A DNA stretch of 64,000 bases from Ilex aquifolium (Eukaryota > Streptophyta > Magnoliopsida > Aquifoliales > Aquifoliaceae): the NCBI GenBank assembly GCA_951799425.1, contig OX637401.1:32041780-32105779 (forward strand), written 5' to 3'. Below, piece by piece: positions 13,289-24,990 of this stretch. Position 1 is the first letter of the stretch, and each line of letters opens with the position of its first letter. The notes under the pieces were generated by a model that saw only the letters and a list, made by a program, of their open reading frames with translations, did no database searches and had not been told where the DNA came from. Position numbers and translations under genes: made by a program.

Positions 13289-14498
13289 GGGTCATTTGGA
13301 AGCCGGTACACCAAATTAGACATAATTGTAAAAAAGTACACAGAACAAAATGTTTTGGAAAAAAGTACGCAGCTGAAATACAAAGACGTAAATGACCATT
13401 TTGTAAAATTTTCTTTCCTAAAAAATGTAACAAGTCATTTATCTTAAACGCTGAAATTTAAGATCATTTAATTCGAAATCTCTAATGCACCTTGATTCGT
13501 GCGTTTTTTTTTTTTGAAAAATATTACATAACTCAAATGAAACCCAAAAATTAAAACCCAAAAGAATATCATCCCATGGATGAGTGTGTAATAAGTGGGC
13601 CCCACTGAAAAAATTGATGTGACCCACTCATCCAAGGGATGATATGCATTTGAGTTGTAACTTTTTGGGTTTCATTTGGATTTTGTAGCATTGCTCTTTT
13701 TTTTTTTGGAAAGTGGTTTTGTTTTCAAATTATATTTATGCATTAAATATCTCATAATTTTATGGGAGAACTTTAATATTCCGTTTATTTTAGGATATAT
13801 CACTTTGTTTGAATTTCAAAATTTGTTAATTATTTTTTTATATAATTTAAAATATAAAATTATTTACATGGTAACAAAAACGTAACAAATTCGTTAACTA
13901 ATAGTGTAACAAAAACAGTATAACAATAACTTGTAACAAAGACAGTGTAACAATACACCGTAACAAAAACAGTGTTCAGTGATTTGTGCATGTGGTAACA
14001 AATTCAAAACAGAGATAGACTGTTTTAAATGAAATTATATGAAAATATATGTTTGAAAAAATGTAATAGTACAATATTTTGTGTAAATGTCTTGTTACAC
14101 TGTTATTATTACACTGTTATGGAGTTCGGATATTAATATAATTTGAAAACAAAGCCAGTTTTCAAAAAAAAATACATATGAATCAAGCTGCATTAAATAT
14201 AATTTGAAAACAAAACCACTTTCAAAAAAAAAAATACGCATGAATCAAGGGAGGATATAAAAATACGGAATATTAAAGTTCTCCCATAAAACTAGGAGAT
14301 GTTTAATGCACCACTTTCCAAAAAAAAAAAACGCATGGATCAAGGGAGGATATAAAGGTCAGAAGAAAATATGGAAATTTCAAATAATGTACTTGGAAAC
14401 AAATAAGTATCAAAATTAAAGATTTTTTTACCCTACGTTTTTTTCTGTGTACTTTTTTACAATTAACTCCAATTTTGTGTACCCCTTCTAATTTCCCC
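13289..14498. mobile_element. Foldback transposon with 9-bp target duplication
   Basis: The 1210-bp element has terminal inverted repeats of about 60 bp. Both ends carry TTGTAAAAAAGTACACAGA in inverted orientation (near 13328 and 14445). The termini read GGGTCATTTGGAAG at the left and GGGGAAATTAGAAG at the right end read inwards. Flanks TACAAATAA (13280-13288) and AACAAATAA (14499-14507) match at eight of nine bases. No transposase is encoded. A nested MITE lies at about 13516-13696. Confidence 0.8.
13516..13696. mobile_element. MITE nested inside the foldback element
   Basis: CAAATGAAACCCAAAAA near 13535 is repeated inverted as TTTTTGGGTTTCATTTG near 13662. An inner palindrome around GGGCCCCAC is flanked by CATCCCATGGATGAGTG and CACTCATCCAAGGGATG. 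About 180 bp, non-coding. Borders are approximate. Confidence 0.6.
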
Positions 14499-15181
14499 AA
14501 CAAATAATATGCAAGCCCAATTGAATGGGTTCTGATTCTTAACTCTTTCCGGCCCATACATCACGAAACCTTCGACAACCCATTTGCTAACGAACTGCCA
14601 AATCTTTATATAAAAACCCAATTATATCCACATAAAATAAATAACATCAACTCTACAATAATTCATACAATTTCAGACCAACAAATATTTTTTTTTTAAA
14701 TTTATTTTTTCATAAAATATTAATTAAATGAATTTATCGTGTTAAAATTTAGTTTTTTTTTTATGATATTATCCTAAATCATTTTTTGTTTATATTATTT
14801 CGTCGTGTTATTTTTAAGAGTAATGCTATTGAGACCTAAAAATTTGATCTAATTTGTTAATCTAATGATGTGGTTTTATTATAACTATTAAATTAATACT
14901 AAGTTTCAATGTTTGATGGGATCCACAATCAATCTAAATATTATATAACAAATTAGATCAAGAAATCAAATCACTAAATTAGGTCTCAATGTTCCCAATA
15001 ACAATGGGACCTAATTTGTATTGTGTCGAACTCGTATAGAAAATTGACACGTGTCCCCCGGTCCTACTTGAGAATCGTAGTGAATGGAAGAAACTACGCT
15101 GTTAGTCATTTAATGAAAAAGAACACCATCTGAAATAAGTAGGCGAGTGTTTTAGATGGATTACCCCAAATGCAATGTCAT
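14499..15181. other. Intergenic DNA with one MITE
   Basis: AT-rich and non-coding apart from the MITE at 14828-14990. Confidence 0.4.
14828..14990. mobile_element. Small MITE with ATTGAGACCTAA termini
   Basis: An exact 12-bp terminal inverted repeat, ATTGAGACCTAA, sits at both ends. Further inverted sequence inside (TTGATCTAATTTGTTA near 14843 and its complement near 14946) supports the call. 163 bp, no coding capacity. Target duplication not clear. Confidence 0.65.
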
Positions 15182-15255
15182 GGCTGGACTCAACCCCAAG
15201 GTAGGGGACCATTCACCTGGCTGGACTCAACCCCAAGGCAGGGGACCATTCACCT
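15182..15255. repeat. 37-bp tandem repeat, two units
   Basis: Two nearly identical units, 15182-15218 and 15219-15255, each starting GGCTGGACTCAACCCC and differing at one base. Function unknown. Confidence 0.9.
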
Positions 15256-15291
15256 GCACCAATGGCTTTGGCTTTGGCTTTTGCCTTCTCT

Positions 15292-15295
<4 letters not shown>

Positions 15296-15331
<36 letters not shown>
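15296..15331. repeat. AG microsatellite
   Basis: About 18 uninterrupted AG units. Confidence 0.95.
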
Positions 15332-15336
<5 letters not shown>

Positions 15337-16204
15337 TAGTTAGCTTTGCTGTCTTCTTTGTGAGAATTTTTTGCATGGGTATTACTCACCACGTGGGTCA
15401 GTCCAGGTGGTGACAAATACCACTCAAAAATTTGCCCAGTCAAGTGCTTTTTCAAAAAATGCCCAGATTCCATGAATGGCAATACTGCATTTGCTATCAC
15501 TGAGCTTCAAGTATGGATTCCAACTATATGAATATGACTTCTCTTTTACCGTTTCATTTCTTATATATGTATTATACATTCATCTCATAAATATAATTCA
15601 TGCATAGGAGTAAGTATGATATATGTATGTATCAATATTATACATTGTAAATTAAGATTCATGTATATACATTATATATTGGTACAATGAATTATATATA
15701 ATATTAAAATGTACCAACATATTACCATATGACTATTAACTAACAGAGCACAAAGATGTGACTATGGACACGAGAGTGGTAATTGTAATTTATGGTAATT
15801 GTAACAGAGCCTCCCTCTGTATGACTTCTCCATTTTTATTTTTGATTGTATTATCAGATGATGAAAATGAGCACAAAGATGTGACCATGTCTATGAGAAA
15901 GGTAACTGTCTATTTGGTCCTCTGTATGGAAGGCTTTTCTAATTTCAGCAAGAAAAGTTGCATCATGTATTGTCGACCCAATTCCCATTCACACCATCCC
16001 TACCCTACCCCTGATAATTTCTCTACTTTATCTCCCTCTCTCTATGCAATAATTGTCTATATATTCATCCTGATCAAAAAAAAAAAAACAAAAACTAAGT
16101 GTGTATGTGTGCCCCTCTATAATATTAAGACATATTATACATTCTGCAGCTTCCCCTGCCGGTACCTCGGCCTCCATTATCAACATCACCGTCTTCTCTC
16201 TGTT
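15332..16204. other. Upstream region of the PME-like gene
   Basis: No complete gene. It contains two copies of a 21-base segment (15746-15766 and 15869-15889), each between splice-like sites. The plus-strand frame stays open from 15758 into the PME-like gene, but that part of it looks non-coding. Confidence 0.4.
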
Positions 16205-17798
16205 ATGGAAATGGATCAACAGTCACCACAAGAGATGCCCCAGTCACCTCCACCTCCACCTCCACCTCCAGCACTACTTTTACCTCCTCTTTCTCCTCCG
16301 AATACTCAAGTAGTCATTTTGCACCACAATACTTATTCAAGAGCTGCAAAGATTATCATGACTTTGGCCATCACTGCTGTATTGATCTGGCAGATTGCAG
16401 TCTTGCTAAGACATAGAGAAGTCAGCTCTTGGTGCAGTCACAAGGTGGTTGTTGCAAAAGGAGGAGGAGCCGACTTCTCTTCTATAGCAGCAGCTGTCAA
16501 AGAGGCCCCAAAGTACAGCCCCTACAGATTTTGTATTTTTATTAGAAGAGGGGTGTACAATGAAGAGGTTTTCGTAGGGCCTGAGAAAACAAACTTGGTC
16601 TTCATTGGTGATGGCATTGGAAAGACAATCATTAAGTCCAACCGAACCATTGAAGATGTCCAAGATATTGCACAACGAGCCACCTTATGTGAGTTTTCAA
16701 ATCATATTCAAATATTGATGTTACGGTTCCTATTTTGTTAGTTGTCAACATGCTTTTTCATGTTATAAATAAGCATTAAACAGTGTTTGAACTCATTTTT
16801 TGTGGTTTAAATAACCATCCATTTATTATTTACAGTTCAAAAGTGCAATATTACTTGCTTCCATAATGTGTTTCTGTTTATGTTTTCAACCATTAATCAA
16901 ATACATTTACACTAGATCATTGCAATATCGAATGATTTGAGTCCTCTGTTACTCTTAACAGCATATATAGGTCATGTTTATTCATTTGATAATTTATGGA
17001 TCTTTTGTCTTGCTTTGCGATAGATATGTCCAATGTTGTTGAACGTGTCTTTACTGCTTAGAAAATGAGAAACTTGACACAAGCTATTGTCTGTCACTAA
17101 ATTACATTAACATTGGACCTCGATTTGCAGGGATTAATGGAAAAGGATTTATGGCTCAAGATTTAACGATTGAAAGTACAGCATGGCCTGACAATAATCA
17201 AGGAGTGGCACTTGAAAATATGGCAGACCAGTCAATTTTCTATCGCTGTAGTTTCGTGGGCTACAATGCCACTATAAATGCTGTCGAAAGGAACCAATTT
17301 TACCATAGTTGTCAAATTCAGGGTAGTCATTATTTCATATTTGGAGGTGCATGTGCAATTTTTCAGAAATGCATAATAAATGCTATCAAGCAGCACCCTC
17401 AAGAAAAAATTGTGATGTCCGGCCAGTCCCGAAGAAGTGAGGCTTTTAGAACTGGTTTTGTATTTCATCTATGTGAGTTCTTTACCATAGGCGGGGTAGT
17501 AGCTTCACCAGCAACTACTTATTTAGGTGGTCCTTTAGCTGCATACTCAAGAATTGTGGTCATGCAGTCTTTTTTGGATGCCTCAATTGTTGGTTGGATG
17601 GTAAATGCATCTACACCGCCTACTGTGTATTTTGGTGACTACGAAAATAAAGGACCTGGTGCAAAAACCAGAACCAGTTCACCTGCTCTCCACTCCATTG
17701 AGGACTCATCCTTGGCATCTCAATTCACCGTGACACCCTTTTTGGCACGGCAGAATTGGATACCATCCTTTGTGGCGTATAATCCATACTTAGTGTAG
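16205..17798 (+). CDS. Pectin methylesterase-like protein lacking catalytic residues
   Basis: A CE8-family (right-handed beta-helix) homologue. Exons 16205-16688 and 17131-17798 give 383 residues, with clean GT-AG borders. Order: a proline-rich stretch (about 12-33), a membrane segment (about 50-68, ITAVLIWQIAVLL), then the PME fold from about residue 80. There is no N-terminal inhibitor domain. Landmarks kept are GVYNEE (116-121), QGVALE (185-190, oxyanion-hole Gln) and FIFG (230-233). Landmarks lost: the QDT acid/base motif reads YNATI (Asp replaced by Ala, 208), the nucleophile Asp before FIFG is Tyr (229), and LGRPW reads LGGPL (Arg and Trp gone). Catalysis is therefore very unlikely, although the frame is fully open, which points to a retained pseudoenzyme rather than a dead gene. 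Possible roles in pectin or inhibitor binding are inference. A second ATG at 16211 is possible. Confidence 0.85.
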
Positions 17799-18364
17799 TC
17801 GTGATATGTAACAATTGTTTTATACTTCAACCTCTAACATGTATGCTGCCAAAACAGATTTATAAATTTGTGTACAGTGCAATAACTAGTTTATATATGA
17901 GACACTAACTCATACACGGTTTTAAAGTGGGAGATCTGAATCTATTAATTTCTTCACATTTTTATGTACCAAGAGTGGATCCAAACCGCCCAATGTGAGG
18001 ACCAGGGCAGTTGATTGAAATGGACATGAGATGGACACTTTTGAAATAAAGCCACAGAAATCTGTCATGCTGGAAACCATTCAACCAGCTTCCTTTTGGA
18101 ATTTTCATACTCATGGATATCTAGTATCTATGATATTCAAGTTTTTGCATGGTTATGGGTGCTTTTAGAAAGTTGTTAAATAGGTTTTTCATCTCCTACG
18201 GTTACGCCATTTCTACCACTACCTTTTGTGTCCTTTTTATTCTAGTTATGAACACAGTTTTATGTTGATAGAAGATTTTTTATAAAGGTAAAATTGATAT
18301 TTATTCTGACTTCGATGAGTTGTAACCTTGATGGTAAGGTATTTAACCCTCCTTACTTTCTAGT
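17799..18364. other. Intergenic spacer between converging genes
   Basis: Holds the 3' regions of the PME-like gene (plus) and the first PMEI gene (minus). Nothing else recognised. Confidence 0.4.
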
Positions 18365-18928
18365 TTACAATTCAAGAAGATTAGAGATAACCGCGATGAT
18401 ATCACAGAGTAGCTCCAAATTGAGATTGTCACTTGAAAGGGTGGATCTGAGACCCCGTGATTTGAAGGAGTTCTCACATAAATCAGCACTGGTGCTGGCG
18501 CCTGCCGCTGCAACATTAACGTCACGGTAATAACCAGATGGCAAGTAGTCTTTAGCATCTTGAAGATCATTTCCAGCACTTTGATATTCATAAGCGCATG
18601 TGAGATAACAAGCCTTTAGACGAGGATCGCGTGCTCCCAGCAAGAGTGAGTGAATCTTGATACTAGTGCTAGAGGCATTGTAAATTGCCAATTCGATTGA
18701 GATTTGGCCGAGGACATTTAAGTTGGCTGTTCTACTACGGGGATCAGACCCCAGAGCCTTCAAGCAAAATGCTGGATTTTCCGCTTGGCGACAAACATCA
18801 TTCAGTAAGGTGCTACCAGCTGCAGCTCCCGTGCTCTGGCTGGCAAATGAAGGGCTGAGAAATAAAAGCACAATTAGGAGTGAAATCAATGAGGAGGAGG
18901 AGGAGGAACTAAGAAAAGACAAGCCCAT
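18365..18928 (-). CDS. Plant invertase/pectin methylesterase inhibitor, classic type
   Basis: Single-exon gene, 187 residues. A signal peptide (about 1-29, Ser-rich then LLIVLLFLSPSFA) points to secretion. The PMEI four-helix bundle follows, with the first disulfide pair in VCRQAENPAFC, then SDPRSRTANLNVLGQ, and the second region in CYLTCAYEYQSAGND and SADLCENSF, ending LLCDIIAVISNLL. Such proteins bind and block pectin methylesterases or vacuolar/cell-wall invertases. Which target applies cannot be told from sequence. It resembles the PMEI at 47511 (both have FCL, SDPR and QISI motifs), so the two are local paralogues. It ends about 570 bp from the converging PME-like gene. Confidence 0.9.
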   Translation of the reverse strand: MGLSFLSSSSSSSLISLLIVLLFLSPSFASQSTGAAAGSTLLNDVCRQAENPAFCLKALGSDPRSRTANLNVLGQISIELAIYNASSTSIKIHSLLLGARDPRLKACYLTCAYEYQSAGNDLQDAKDYLPSGYYRDVNVAAAGASTSADLCENSFKSRGLRSTLSSDNLNLELLCDIIAVISNLLEL

Positions 18929-19004
18929 TATTTTTTCCTTTATTTGGAAGAATGTTTACTTCCTAACGATGTTTTTGGGCAGGAGGCAGGAATTGATTAG
19001 TTCT

Positions 19005-19012
19005 CTTATATA
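19005..19012 (-). promoter_or_regulatory. TATA box of the first PMEI gene
   Basis: TATATAAG on the minus strand, 77 bases before the ATG at 18928. The spacing matches TATA boxes of the other PMEI genes here. Confidence 0.6.
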
Positions 19013-20111
19013 GAATTTCAAACTGCATGAGTGAATTTGAAAGGATTTTCAGTATCTTATTTCTTTTTGGCATGTTGTTTAATTTTTGGTATATCAAATT
19101 TTTATTTGTCAAATTTTGTAAATTAGATTTTCAAAATCTGCAACAACTAATAACGGATAACATAGTAGTTTAGCTTCATTTTGCATCTTATACTATTGTT
19201 TTTCTCGTATTGTTACAATTCCAAAGCATTTTTTGATTGCTTGTTTTGTGCAGAACAATTCCCATTAACATCCAGGGCCACAGATGATATCATCATAATC
19301 TGATGAACTTGTATGGAACTTTCAGTTTAAAATAAGTTGTCCAGATCAAAAAATAAATGAAAAAAGGTTTAAATTTTATTTATTGTTTAACAAATGGAAG
19401 CATCTTTGGCATTAAAATTCCTTAATCTGATTTAGATATGGGTAAGGCTAAGAAGATCACATGTGATGTACATGGTTTTGGTATTAAATCCTGCAAGCAA
19501 AAAGCTGGATTAGTGGCACATATCATTAGGCATATATAGCAGTTGTTGCCTTCATTTCAGACTCAACCTCGACGTTACTAATTTCTCACGTCTCTCTCTC
19601 TCTTTGGAGTTGTATTTGTCCCCTTTGTTGGGTTTCTCTCATGCTCTCTTTGAGTGTTTCTCTTTGGCTCATACTATATGTAATTTTTTCTCTGTTGTGG
19701 TTGTTGGACATTAATGTTCTGTATAGAAGCAAAAAATAACTTGCCATTTGAATTTGAGTACTCTTGAATGTTTTATTCACCATCTTTTTGGGTTGTCCAA
19801 TTACATTGATGCTTAAAGCAATTGCTTGAAGTCACCGATGAATGCCAACGGATATCCGTCGGTTAAGTCGTGCATGTAATAAAATCAAAATAATACATAG
19901 TGAAAATTTTGTATAACACTAAGCCCATCTTATTAACTTTGAGATCTAAGTCGGAGTCTCAAATCTTTATTTACCTTATCGGTGTGGTTGGAAACTATAG
20001 TCTCCAAACATAATATAATTTTGGATGGAACTAAAAACATTTCTAAAGCAATGGCATTTATGAGAACAAGGAATTATTACTAGATGGTCATGGTCAGGGT
20101 GTATGACTAAT
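19013..20111. other. Intergenic DNA with a PMEI relic
   Basis: AT-rich spacer. Apart from the relic at about 19484-19560 no coding sequence was recognised. Confidence 0.4.
19484..19560 (-). pseudogene. Fragment of a PMEI gene
   Basis: The minus strand encodes CATNPAFCLQDL, the first-disulfide motif of PMEI proteins. The bases also align with the same part of the PMEI gene at 47511 (around 47905-47970, shared GGATTAGTGG). Neither the signal peptide nor the later helices are found next to it, so it is a short relic. Confidence 0.65.
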
Positions 20112-20738
20112 CTAGTTCCTAGGCAAATAAGTTGCGACATTGTTGATAATGTTACAGTAAAGTTCAAAATCCTGAATCATTTCTGGGAGTCTTGATGAGT
20201 CAAGTGGAGTATATCCTGGAAAGCGAGGGTCATAGGGACGTCGAAAGGGACCGGGGCCGCCGAATGTATATGCCGAAACTTGAGCATTACAATCACGGAC
20301 TTCGTTCGGGGCTTGGCTTGCATCTGCAGCTACACGTCGGTAGTCACCGGATTGCAAGTGTTTGGTGGCGCGGTCGAGGTCACGGATGGCCTGGTTATAC
20401 CTTCCGGCACAGTCCCTGTAAAGTTGTCTTTGTGGATGATCATTTGTGCTTTCAACTAAATTGTCGAGCAAGTCGTGAATATCATTAGCGCTCCTGCGTG
20501 CCATGGCAATATAATTATCGGCAAGACTATAAGCATCTCCCAGGGAACCTGGAGTAACATAGCCGGGTCTCAAACGTTCCCAGCAGTTACGAGGATTGAT
20601 TGTGCCATCGCATACCCTCTTCATGTCAACATTTACTCCTCTGAATGGGTTGTAAGCATGGGAGGGACTAGTATTGAAGAACACACATGCCAGTAAAAGA
20701 AAAACCAGCAAAGAGAAGGTGTCGTAAGTGGAGGCCAT
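20112..20738 (-). CDS. PMEI-domain protein with Pro/Gly/Tyr-rich insert
   Basis: Single exon, 208 residues from the ATG at 20738. The frame is open upstream, but the protein start is set by a signal peptide (MASTYDTFSLLVFLLLACVF, cleavage after about 25) and a TATA box 84 bases before it. PMEI-type helices follow, with CDGTINPRNCWERL (first Cys pair), RDCAGRYNQAIRDLDRATKH and DYRRVAADASQAPNEVRDC. Before the last helix sits an unusual linker with GGPGPFRRPYDPRFPGYTP, then a final helix with an extra Cys (ELYCNIINNVATYL). Closely related to the gene at 46549, including the bases around the start. Secretion and enzyme-inhibitor fold are well supported. The target is unknown. Confidence 0.85.
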   Translation of the reverse strand: MASTYDTFSLLVFLLLACVFFNTSPSHAYNPFRGVNVDMKRVCDGTINPRNCWERLRPGYVTPGSLGDAYSLADNYIAMARRSANDIHDLLDNLVESTNDHPQRQLYRDCAGRYNQAIRDLDRATKHLQSGDYRRVAADASQAPNEVRDCNAQVSAYTFGGPGPFRRPYDPRFPGYTPLDSSRLPEMIQDFELYCNIINNVATYLPRN

Positions 20739-20821
20739 GTCTACCTTATCTTTTTTGTTTTGTTTTGGTTTGGTTTTCCTCGATCGTTGAAGTTGGTAGA
20801 AAATGGGGGCATGCAAGTGAG

Positions 20822-20829
20822 TTTTTATA
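20822..20829 (-). promoter_or_regulatory. TATA box of the second PMEI gene
   Basis: TATAAAAA on the minus strand, 84 bases before the ATG at 20738. Confidence 0.6.
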
Positions 20830-21600
20830 GCTCTAATATTCAAAGCGCAAAATAAGGAATTAAAGACATCAATTGCCAAAGCAGTTTGTTGTTTTAATGT
20901 TGGCAGTTTCTTGATATATTAATATAATAATGTTTATATTTATGATCCACTTAACTCTTAGGTAACACTACACTCTTATTAATGCATCACACAAGCTTTT
21001 AAATCAATGCCTTAATTACCAGTGAGAACTGTTATCAAGTGAGGCTAAACCTTATCGAACAAAGCCCGCCCTAGGGCCAGGCCAGTGGCTGCCTAAGACC
21101 CAAATATATATTCAAGCAAACTTAGGCCTCCGATGAAATTTTTTGGCTCCCTCAACTTGGTTTTTTTTTTATCTTAACTCAATTTTTAATGAAAGACGAA
21201 GTAAATAAGTTCCTTCACCAGATTTAACGGATAACTTATTATCTATCATATACTGGGATAAATTTTAACTTTGGTATCTTGGGTTAAATTTGAGACATTT
21301 TTATATAATATATAGATTGTCTTCAACCGTTTTTTTAAAAAACACATAGTGACCAAAAAATAAAGGTTAACTTTAAGGGAATTATCTCCCTCAAAATTAA
21401 TCTTAGTCCCTTCCGGGAGATAATTCCCATTTGGAGAGTGTCACATGCACCGGCCTCTAAATACATGCAATGGTCAATCAGAACTTGAATAGTAAATGGG
21501 GAGTTGAACTTATATCCAAAGCCTAGATACAATTCGTGCAGTCAATAGAGACTCATCATACAAACTAATTAAACTATGCTGACGTCTAGGAGGGTGGCCT
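20830..21600. other. Intergenic spacer
   Basis: AT-rich, with a GC-richer patch near 21060-21150 that looks like a transposon scrap (GGGCC and AGGCC motifs). No gene was recognised. It ends at the target duplication of the hAT-like element. Confidence 0.4.
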
Positions 21601-21608
21601 AAAGGGAT

Positions 21609-23928
21609 CAGGGGCGGCCCGAGCTGTTTTGGGGCCTAAAGCAAGGATTCTACACAGGGCTTTTTTTAATTTTTATTATTAATATAATTTTTTATTTATT
21701 TTATTTTTTAAAATTCAAAATTACTAATAATTTGTTTGTATGTTCTTCATAATCAAGAATTATTATATTACATTTTTTACCATCATTATAAAAAAAATTA
21801 TTTGTTATTTTTTCATCATATAATTTCAATATCTTCTAATTATTTAAGATCTATCACACTTGTTTATTTCAAAACTTTCAATTAAATCTTTTGTTATTTT
21901 TTATTACTAATAATAAATTTATTAATAGATATTTTTTTTTTTGTGATTCAATAAGTTTTTCTATTTTTCTCTTTTTTTTCAAGTTCCTTATATCTGAATT
22001 TTTGTTTTTTAGTAGCCATAGTTTTTTGACAATCCAATTTTTTTTATAAATCAATCAAATACACTCTATAAAAAACTTAATAAAAATTAAAATTATAAAA
22101 CAATAACACTTAATTTTATCATTAGTGTTCCTAAAACTTGGGATATTATAATGTGAATAAGTTGATTGAGACTATATTTTGTACAAAATAACATTGAAAA
22201 AGAGAAAGTACGAGTATAAAATAATATACCATGGCTGATTTGATGACCTTTGTTATGTGAATTAGAAAGGCGGTCACAAGCCAAAGGGAAAAGAGAATCC
22301 TTTATTTTGTTTTAGATGGAAACAAAAATTAATTGACCGGTTAATTTTGTGTTTGATTGATGTAATTGACCGGTTAGAAAGAGCAATTAATGGTATTGAT
22401 TATTGGCTTCTTCATTTTTGCATTAAAATTTGGGTTTTTTGGCTGTGGGTACAATTTTTTAGACTTATTTTAAGAAAAAGTGTATGGATAAGTTGTTTAC
22501 TTTATTAAGTTCAATTTTAATAAAACATATTGTGTTTAGGTACAAAATTCAAATAAAATCAAAACTGTTTTACCTAAATACCTCCCCTTAAATTATGCAT
22601 TTTTAATTAGCAGTTATATATCTAATCAAATCTGTAAATATTTAATTAAACTCTCTCACTATCTCTCCCCTATTTTCTCTCCATCTCTCTCTCTTTCCCC
22701 ATTACTTTCCCCATCTCTCCCCTATTTTCTCTCTATATCTGTCATTGATAATTTATTTTCTTTTCAAATATGTAAAAATTTGATTTATTTTTTCATCTCT
22801 CTCCCCTATTTTTTTTCTCTCTCTCCCACCTATTTTCTCTAACCATTTATCTCTTTATTTATATCAACATTACAACAATACAATTACAATAATCAGTTAC
22901 ACAAATTAGTTACAATTGTCGTATAATACACCAAACAATTATTCATGTGTTCTAATAAACCAAACAGTTACACCAAACAATTATAGAAATTTATAACACC
23001 AACTCAATTTGTCATTCAATTATTTATATAAACTAAATAGTTGCACTACTTAATATCGCGACATCGTTACACCAATCATATATACCAAATTTAGTATAAT
23101 GGCAAAGTCTTTTGTGTAATGATAAATCCAATTTGGTGTATATAATTGGTGTAACCATGTCGTAATAATAAATGGTGTAACTCTTTGATTTATGTAAATA
23201 ACTAAATGGCAAATTGAGTTGGTGTTGAAATTTCGTATAATTGTTTAGTGTAACTGTTTGATTTATTAGAATACATGAATAACTGTTTAGTGTATTATAG
23301 GATAATTGGTGTAACTAATTAGTGTAATTGTGTTGTGTAACGTTAATATAAAGAGAGAGAAAAAGAGAGAGAATAATGAAATAAGGGGAGAGGGAGTGAG
23401 AGAGAGAGAGAAATAGGGGGAGAGAGAGATGAAAAAATTAAATCAAATTTTACATATTTAATTTTTTTTTATCAATATGAGAGAGAGAGAGGGAGAGCAA
23501 TAAATAGAAAGAAAATAGGGAAGAGATAGTGAAAGAGTAAGGGAGAGAAAGTAATGGAGTAATAAATACCCTTTTAGTCTTTTTTTCAAAAAAATACATT
23601 TATGGCCAAATAAGTTTTTTTAATGTAGTTTAGCTCAAATAAGTCTAAATTTTTGTATCAGCTTCCCAATTACCCTTAAAATTTCATGTTTTTAACTAAA
23701 TGGGTTGTGAGCCTTTTACTTTTGCTATGCCACAAACACTTTTGGGCCCATTTTTATTAGAAATCTTTTGTTAGTTTAAAGTACATAGGACATTTTTGCT
23801 TGGACTCAATTTTATTTGAATTTACTTTTTGGTTTGGATCATACTGAAGACTTATAAAAAATGGTGCCTTCATTTTAGATGGGGCCTAAAGTGATCGCTT
23901 CTTCGGTCTAGTTATTGGGCCGACCCTA
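21609..23928. mobile_element. hAT-like element, non-autonomous, with nested foldback element
   Basis: The termini are inverted: CAGGGGCGGCCCGAG at the left and, read inwards from the right, an AGGGTCGGCCC start, with GGGGCCTAAAG further in at both ends. Flanks AAAGGGAT (21601-21608) and AAAAGGAT (23929-23936) match at seven of eight bases, the 8-bp duplication typical of hAT elements. There is no transposase frame. A foldback element occupies 22432-23675. The internal part also appears in the second duplication copy (to 36287), where the last terminal base is preserved as G. Confidence 0.75.
22432..23675. mobile_element. Foldback transposon with exact 9-bp target duplication (copy A)
   Basis: 1244-bp palindromic element related to those at 4582 and 32998. 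Flanked on both sides by TTAAAATTT (22423-22431 and 23676-23684). Terminal inverted sequence includes TTTAGACTTATTT at both ends. CT-rich left arm and GA-rich right arm. No transposase. Mutator-like by target-site length. This insertion predates the segmental duplication because copy B has it with the same flanks. Confidence 0.85.
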
Positions 23929-24990
23929 AAAAGGATAGTCAAGTTTAGAACTTAGAGCGTTTGGGTTTACACAACTCGTTTTTATCTCCACGAGTTATCC
24001 CTTTAGGTTGACCAATAAATAAATTGTATATGAATAGCTTACTGCTCAAAGTTAAACGTAATGATGGTTGGTTTGCGAAGTTTTCTCTCTTGAACATGGC
24101 ATTTTCTCTATGCTATCTTCAACAACATCCAATTTCTTCTAGAATAATTCAGAGCAAACAAGTTGTTAGATTCATCCCTCCCAAAATCTTTCATTTCATT
24201 ATTGAAATAAAATTAGTGAATAGCAGATTTAGTTATATTTGATCTCCGAATTTTATTAACAGAGCTTCCATGCACAAAACTTGAATTAAAAATTTAATTT
24301 TGATGGTGTGTTCTGCATAGCTAAGCAGAGGTGAATTGTTTGGAGATTTGAGAATCACTGGCATATCTAGTCAAAGCTTCTAGGCTCTTGGGAGTTAAGC
24401 TATAAGATGATCAAGGATGAAGGTGAATAGACAGAGGATTTATAGTGGTTCACCAGCTCGAAAGTTTGATTAATCCACTCTAATACAATCTCTTGCTCTT
24501 GGGAAATTCTCTGTTAATTGAGGAGAAGGTGATTACACAGAATAAATGCACAGATGACTGCTTGATTACAATTCCGAGGGATTTGTCCTCTATTTATAGT
24601 GTACAGTTGCCCTACGTGATTGTCTTGCGTGATCTTCCTAGTGTAATAAGTGTACTTTCTCTTGAGTCTGTTGCGACCCATATACCAGAATATTTGGCCA
24701 TTATAGTTACATTCTCTAGGCGTGACGTGGCCTTCTGGAAGGTGGCAGCTGTTGCTGTCACCGTGTGCACGAGAGTCTCATTGTTGAAGATTCTCGACCT
24801 GCGCACCCCGAGCTAGTAATCTTGAGTTGCGGGGTCCGAACTTACATGGCCAACTTGAGTGGTCTGACCTTAATCTTAACTAATTTTTGGTATCATTAAA
24901 TTTATATTTAATATTTCAAAAATATGGAGATCAAATTAAGAAAAAAACAATATTTTAAAAATTTTAATTAAGAAAAAACAATATTTTGAC

